64,000 bases of DNA, taken from the NCBI RefSeq assembly GCF_000340215.1, contig NW_006921532.1, positions 215,844-279,843 on the forward strand, written 5' to 3'. The notes beneath the pieces were generated by a model. The model did not search any database, was not told the DNA's origin, and saw only the letters and a list, made by a program, of their open reading frames with translations. Position 1 is the first letter of the stretch. Each line of letters begins with the position of its first letter. Made by a program: the position numbers and the translations under genes. Shown one piece after another: positions 62,601 through 64,000 of this stretch. Origin of the DNA: Pseudocercospora fijiensis CIRAD86 (taxonomy: Eukaryota > Ascomycota > Dothideomycetes > Mycosphaerellales > Mycosphaerellaceae).

Positions 62601-63494
62601 AGGAGTCGCGGTCTTAGGACTACTTTACGATTTAGGAAGGAACTTAGGTCCCTTATTTCCTAAGGCTTCTTTCCTAACCTACGCTAGGTTATTCCGGTCT
62701 TCGCCGTAGATAAACTTCCTCGTATCGGCTATACTATTAATATCGGCCTTAATATATACTAGGACCTCTTTGTATTTCCTAAAACTCTTAGGATCGGACT
62801 CGCTAAGCTTATAGCGACGGAAGATACGCTAAGCTATAGGCTACGGCAATCCCTAAAGGAGCAGCCTCGTTCTCTAAGAGTTTTCGAGGTTACTCTATTC
62901 GATGCCGTCCGCTAACTCGATAAACTCGCGGACATACCCCTTTAGGTCGTTATCCTTAGTGCGCCTTACTAAGCAGAGGGACTCGAGCTACGTACGACTA
63001 CCTTTAATACGACGGCTATCGCGCTCCCGATATTCCCTTATAAAGGCTATCTTAAAGGTCTCCTAGTTAGTATTAGACTTGTCGTCCTTTTCTAAGTAGC
63101 TAACTAGGGTTTTAAGGGTTCGGTAAAGCTTAGAGGAGGTAGTCCTCGTAAAGGACCGAATCTTATACTAGTCGGATTCTCTATCGAGCTCGTAATTAAC
63201 TAAGCCTTCCTTAAAGCGCTTAATATATGCCGTAGCGTTCCACCCTTCGAATAAGGGGTTTGTAGTGCTCCCTAGTTCTAGCGGGCGACGCTTGTTTTAA
63301 CGGAGAAGTTTAGTTTGCTTCTCTATTATCTTTATAATAACATTGTAGAGCGCCTCTAGCGTAGAGGGCGTAGGAGGCTTACTTATATTAACTAGTCGCC
63401 GCCTAATTTCTTCGTTAATAGGATCCGGAGCGTTTTCGGATTCCGAAGATTCTACTAATCCGTAATACTCGTTTTCGCTAGAGCTAGAGCTTAT
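56656..63494 (-). pseudogene. gag-pol of element 3B
   Basis: Gag from a probable ATG-to-ATA codon (63492-63494) in one frame to at least 60.6 kb; pol in another frame from about 60.37 kb to 56656. RT with FLDDIGIKG (59347-59370), RNase H ending FDVFYVPSKKHTRLDSLSRRP (58.5 kb, close to the family form VPGKKHT..D.LSRRP). The integrase has two catalytic residues altered by RIP-type changes: second Asp to Asn (ILNNATNN, family TDNGTEN) and Glu to Lys (AIIKRSYRS, family NGIVERGHR). A GPY/F-like module GPYRVQEVLYDSSTYRLQ (57.1 kb) and an acidic tail follow. No chromodomain is clear in the tail. Confidence 0.88.
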
Positions 63495-64000
63495 TCGATT
63501 GTTATAAAATAGTTAAAATAGCTGAAATAGAATGCTATATATAGTTGAAATGGAATGCTATATAAATGTGTTTTTAGTGTCTTTAGTTTGTTTAGTTTGT
63601 TGTAATGTTGCTATGCGAGAGAGTAGTATATTAGGCTGTTTCTCCTAGTATTACCCCTAGGGTAGTATTAGGATTTAGCCTCCTAGGGGTCGCCTAACTA
63701 CCTCTAGGAGCTTAGTTTAGTAGATTTTAGACAAAAGCCGCTCGGAGAGAGAGACTACAATCTCTATTTATACCTAGATCCTAGAAACTAGCTCGTATCT
63801 CCTTTAGCTAGGCAGGGGGGCGGTAGCCTTCTTTTTCTAGTAGAAGGCTAAGTACTGTCTAAGCGAGGCTGCGAACCTAGGAACGCCCTACCTAATTAAT
63901 AGGGGACTCCCCGGCTATCCGACCTATAAGCCGTATTTGCTATTAATTAATAGTCTTAGCAAACTAAGCAAGGCCGATAGGTAATTAGTCTATCTCCTCC
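63495..64000 (-). other. 5' leader of element 3B
   Basis: Matches 23726-24220 of copy 3A. It carries the leader palindrome (63646-63670) and the adjacent CTCCTAGGGGT hairpin (63680-63713). The 5' LTR is outside the window. Confidence 0.8.

Larger units (their letters stand above)
52294..64000 (-). mobile_element. Element 3, copy 3B: near-complete chromovirus-like Gypsy with extra 3' ORF
   Basis: In element orientation: gag (from 63494), pol with integrase to TAA 56656-56658, about 1.1 kb spacer, extra ORF (55513 to about 52620), polypurine tract AAGAAAGGGAGGGA (52586-52573) and 3' LTR (52572-52294). The 5' LTR lies beyond the window; from copy 3A it should start near 64.6 kb, for a total of about 12.3 kb. 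Confidence 0.85.

Noticed and set aside
1..64000. Genetic code with TAA and TAG as glutamine (ciliate-like)
   Set aside because: Many in-frame stops stand for Trp, and the same TpG/CpA to TpA change also makes Asp to Asn, Glu to Lys and Cys to Tyr at catalytic or zinc-binding sites. RIP explains all of these; a code change does not.

Overview
The window comes from a filamentous ascomycete (Pezizomycotina-type) genome and lies in a transposon graveyard inactivated by repeat-induced point mutation (RIP). CpA and its complement TpG are strongly depleted and TpA is enriched, while CpG is kept. As a result almost every Gln or Trp codon reads TAA/TAG, Asp reads Asn, Glu reads Lys and Cys reads Tyr. 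Reading through these RIP stops lets long genes be followed, with motifs, in frames that look closed. I see no intact host gene, no rRNA or tRNA, and no telomere repeat.

Left part (1-18.7 kb): three minisatellites (1-1.76 kb); a five-exon SNF2-family ATPase gene on the minus strand (2.1-8.27 kb); two long unrecognised plus-strand ORFs (8.69-10.27 and about 11.17-14.4 kb); a minus-strand gene with a 30-bp / 10-residue tandem array (14.7-16.1 kb); and a fragment of an NFX1/ZNFX1-like RNA helicase with in-frame tandem duplications (17.0-18.7 kb). The four introns of the SNF2 gene are in three different phases. Each keeps the reading frame exactly, and each carries the same palindrome, TTTAGG-(TATA)-CCTAAA. 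They look like introner-like elements, and further copies lie between the genes of this block.

Right part (18.7-64 kb): nested Ty3/Gypsy chromoviruses and hAT DNA elements. Element 3 (minus strand) is present as a truncated copy 3A (18.73-24.83 kb), which interrupts a hAT transposase gene (24.83-27.6 kb), and as a near-complete copy 3B (52.29 kb to beyond the window end). Element 1 is a giant chromovirus (28,288-48,813, 188-bp LTRs, about 13.1 kb net). It sits inside an older minus-strand gene and was itself hit twice: by element 2 (32,401-39,403, 196-bp LTRs, 5-bp target duplication AGCTA) and by a 393-bp hAT-type MITE (45,169-45,561, 8-bp target duplication TCCTAAGC). Removing any one of these insertions with one target copy restores the interrupted reading frame. 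A second, 3'-terminal copy of element 2 (50.36-52.01 kb) and a small gag piece of element 3 fill the junction.

The points most worth a second look are: (i) both element 1 and element 3B carry an extra very long ORF between pol and the 3' LTR, which I cannot assign to any family; (ii) a short perfect hairpin (core TACCCC/GGGGTA) sits at every ORF boundary of element 3 and again just after pol of element 2; (iii) the introner-like introns of the SNF2 gene; (iv) a candidate -1 frameshift site at the gag/pol junction of element 2.
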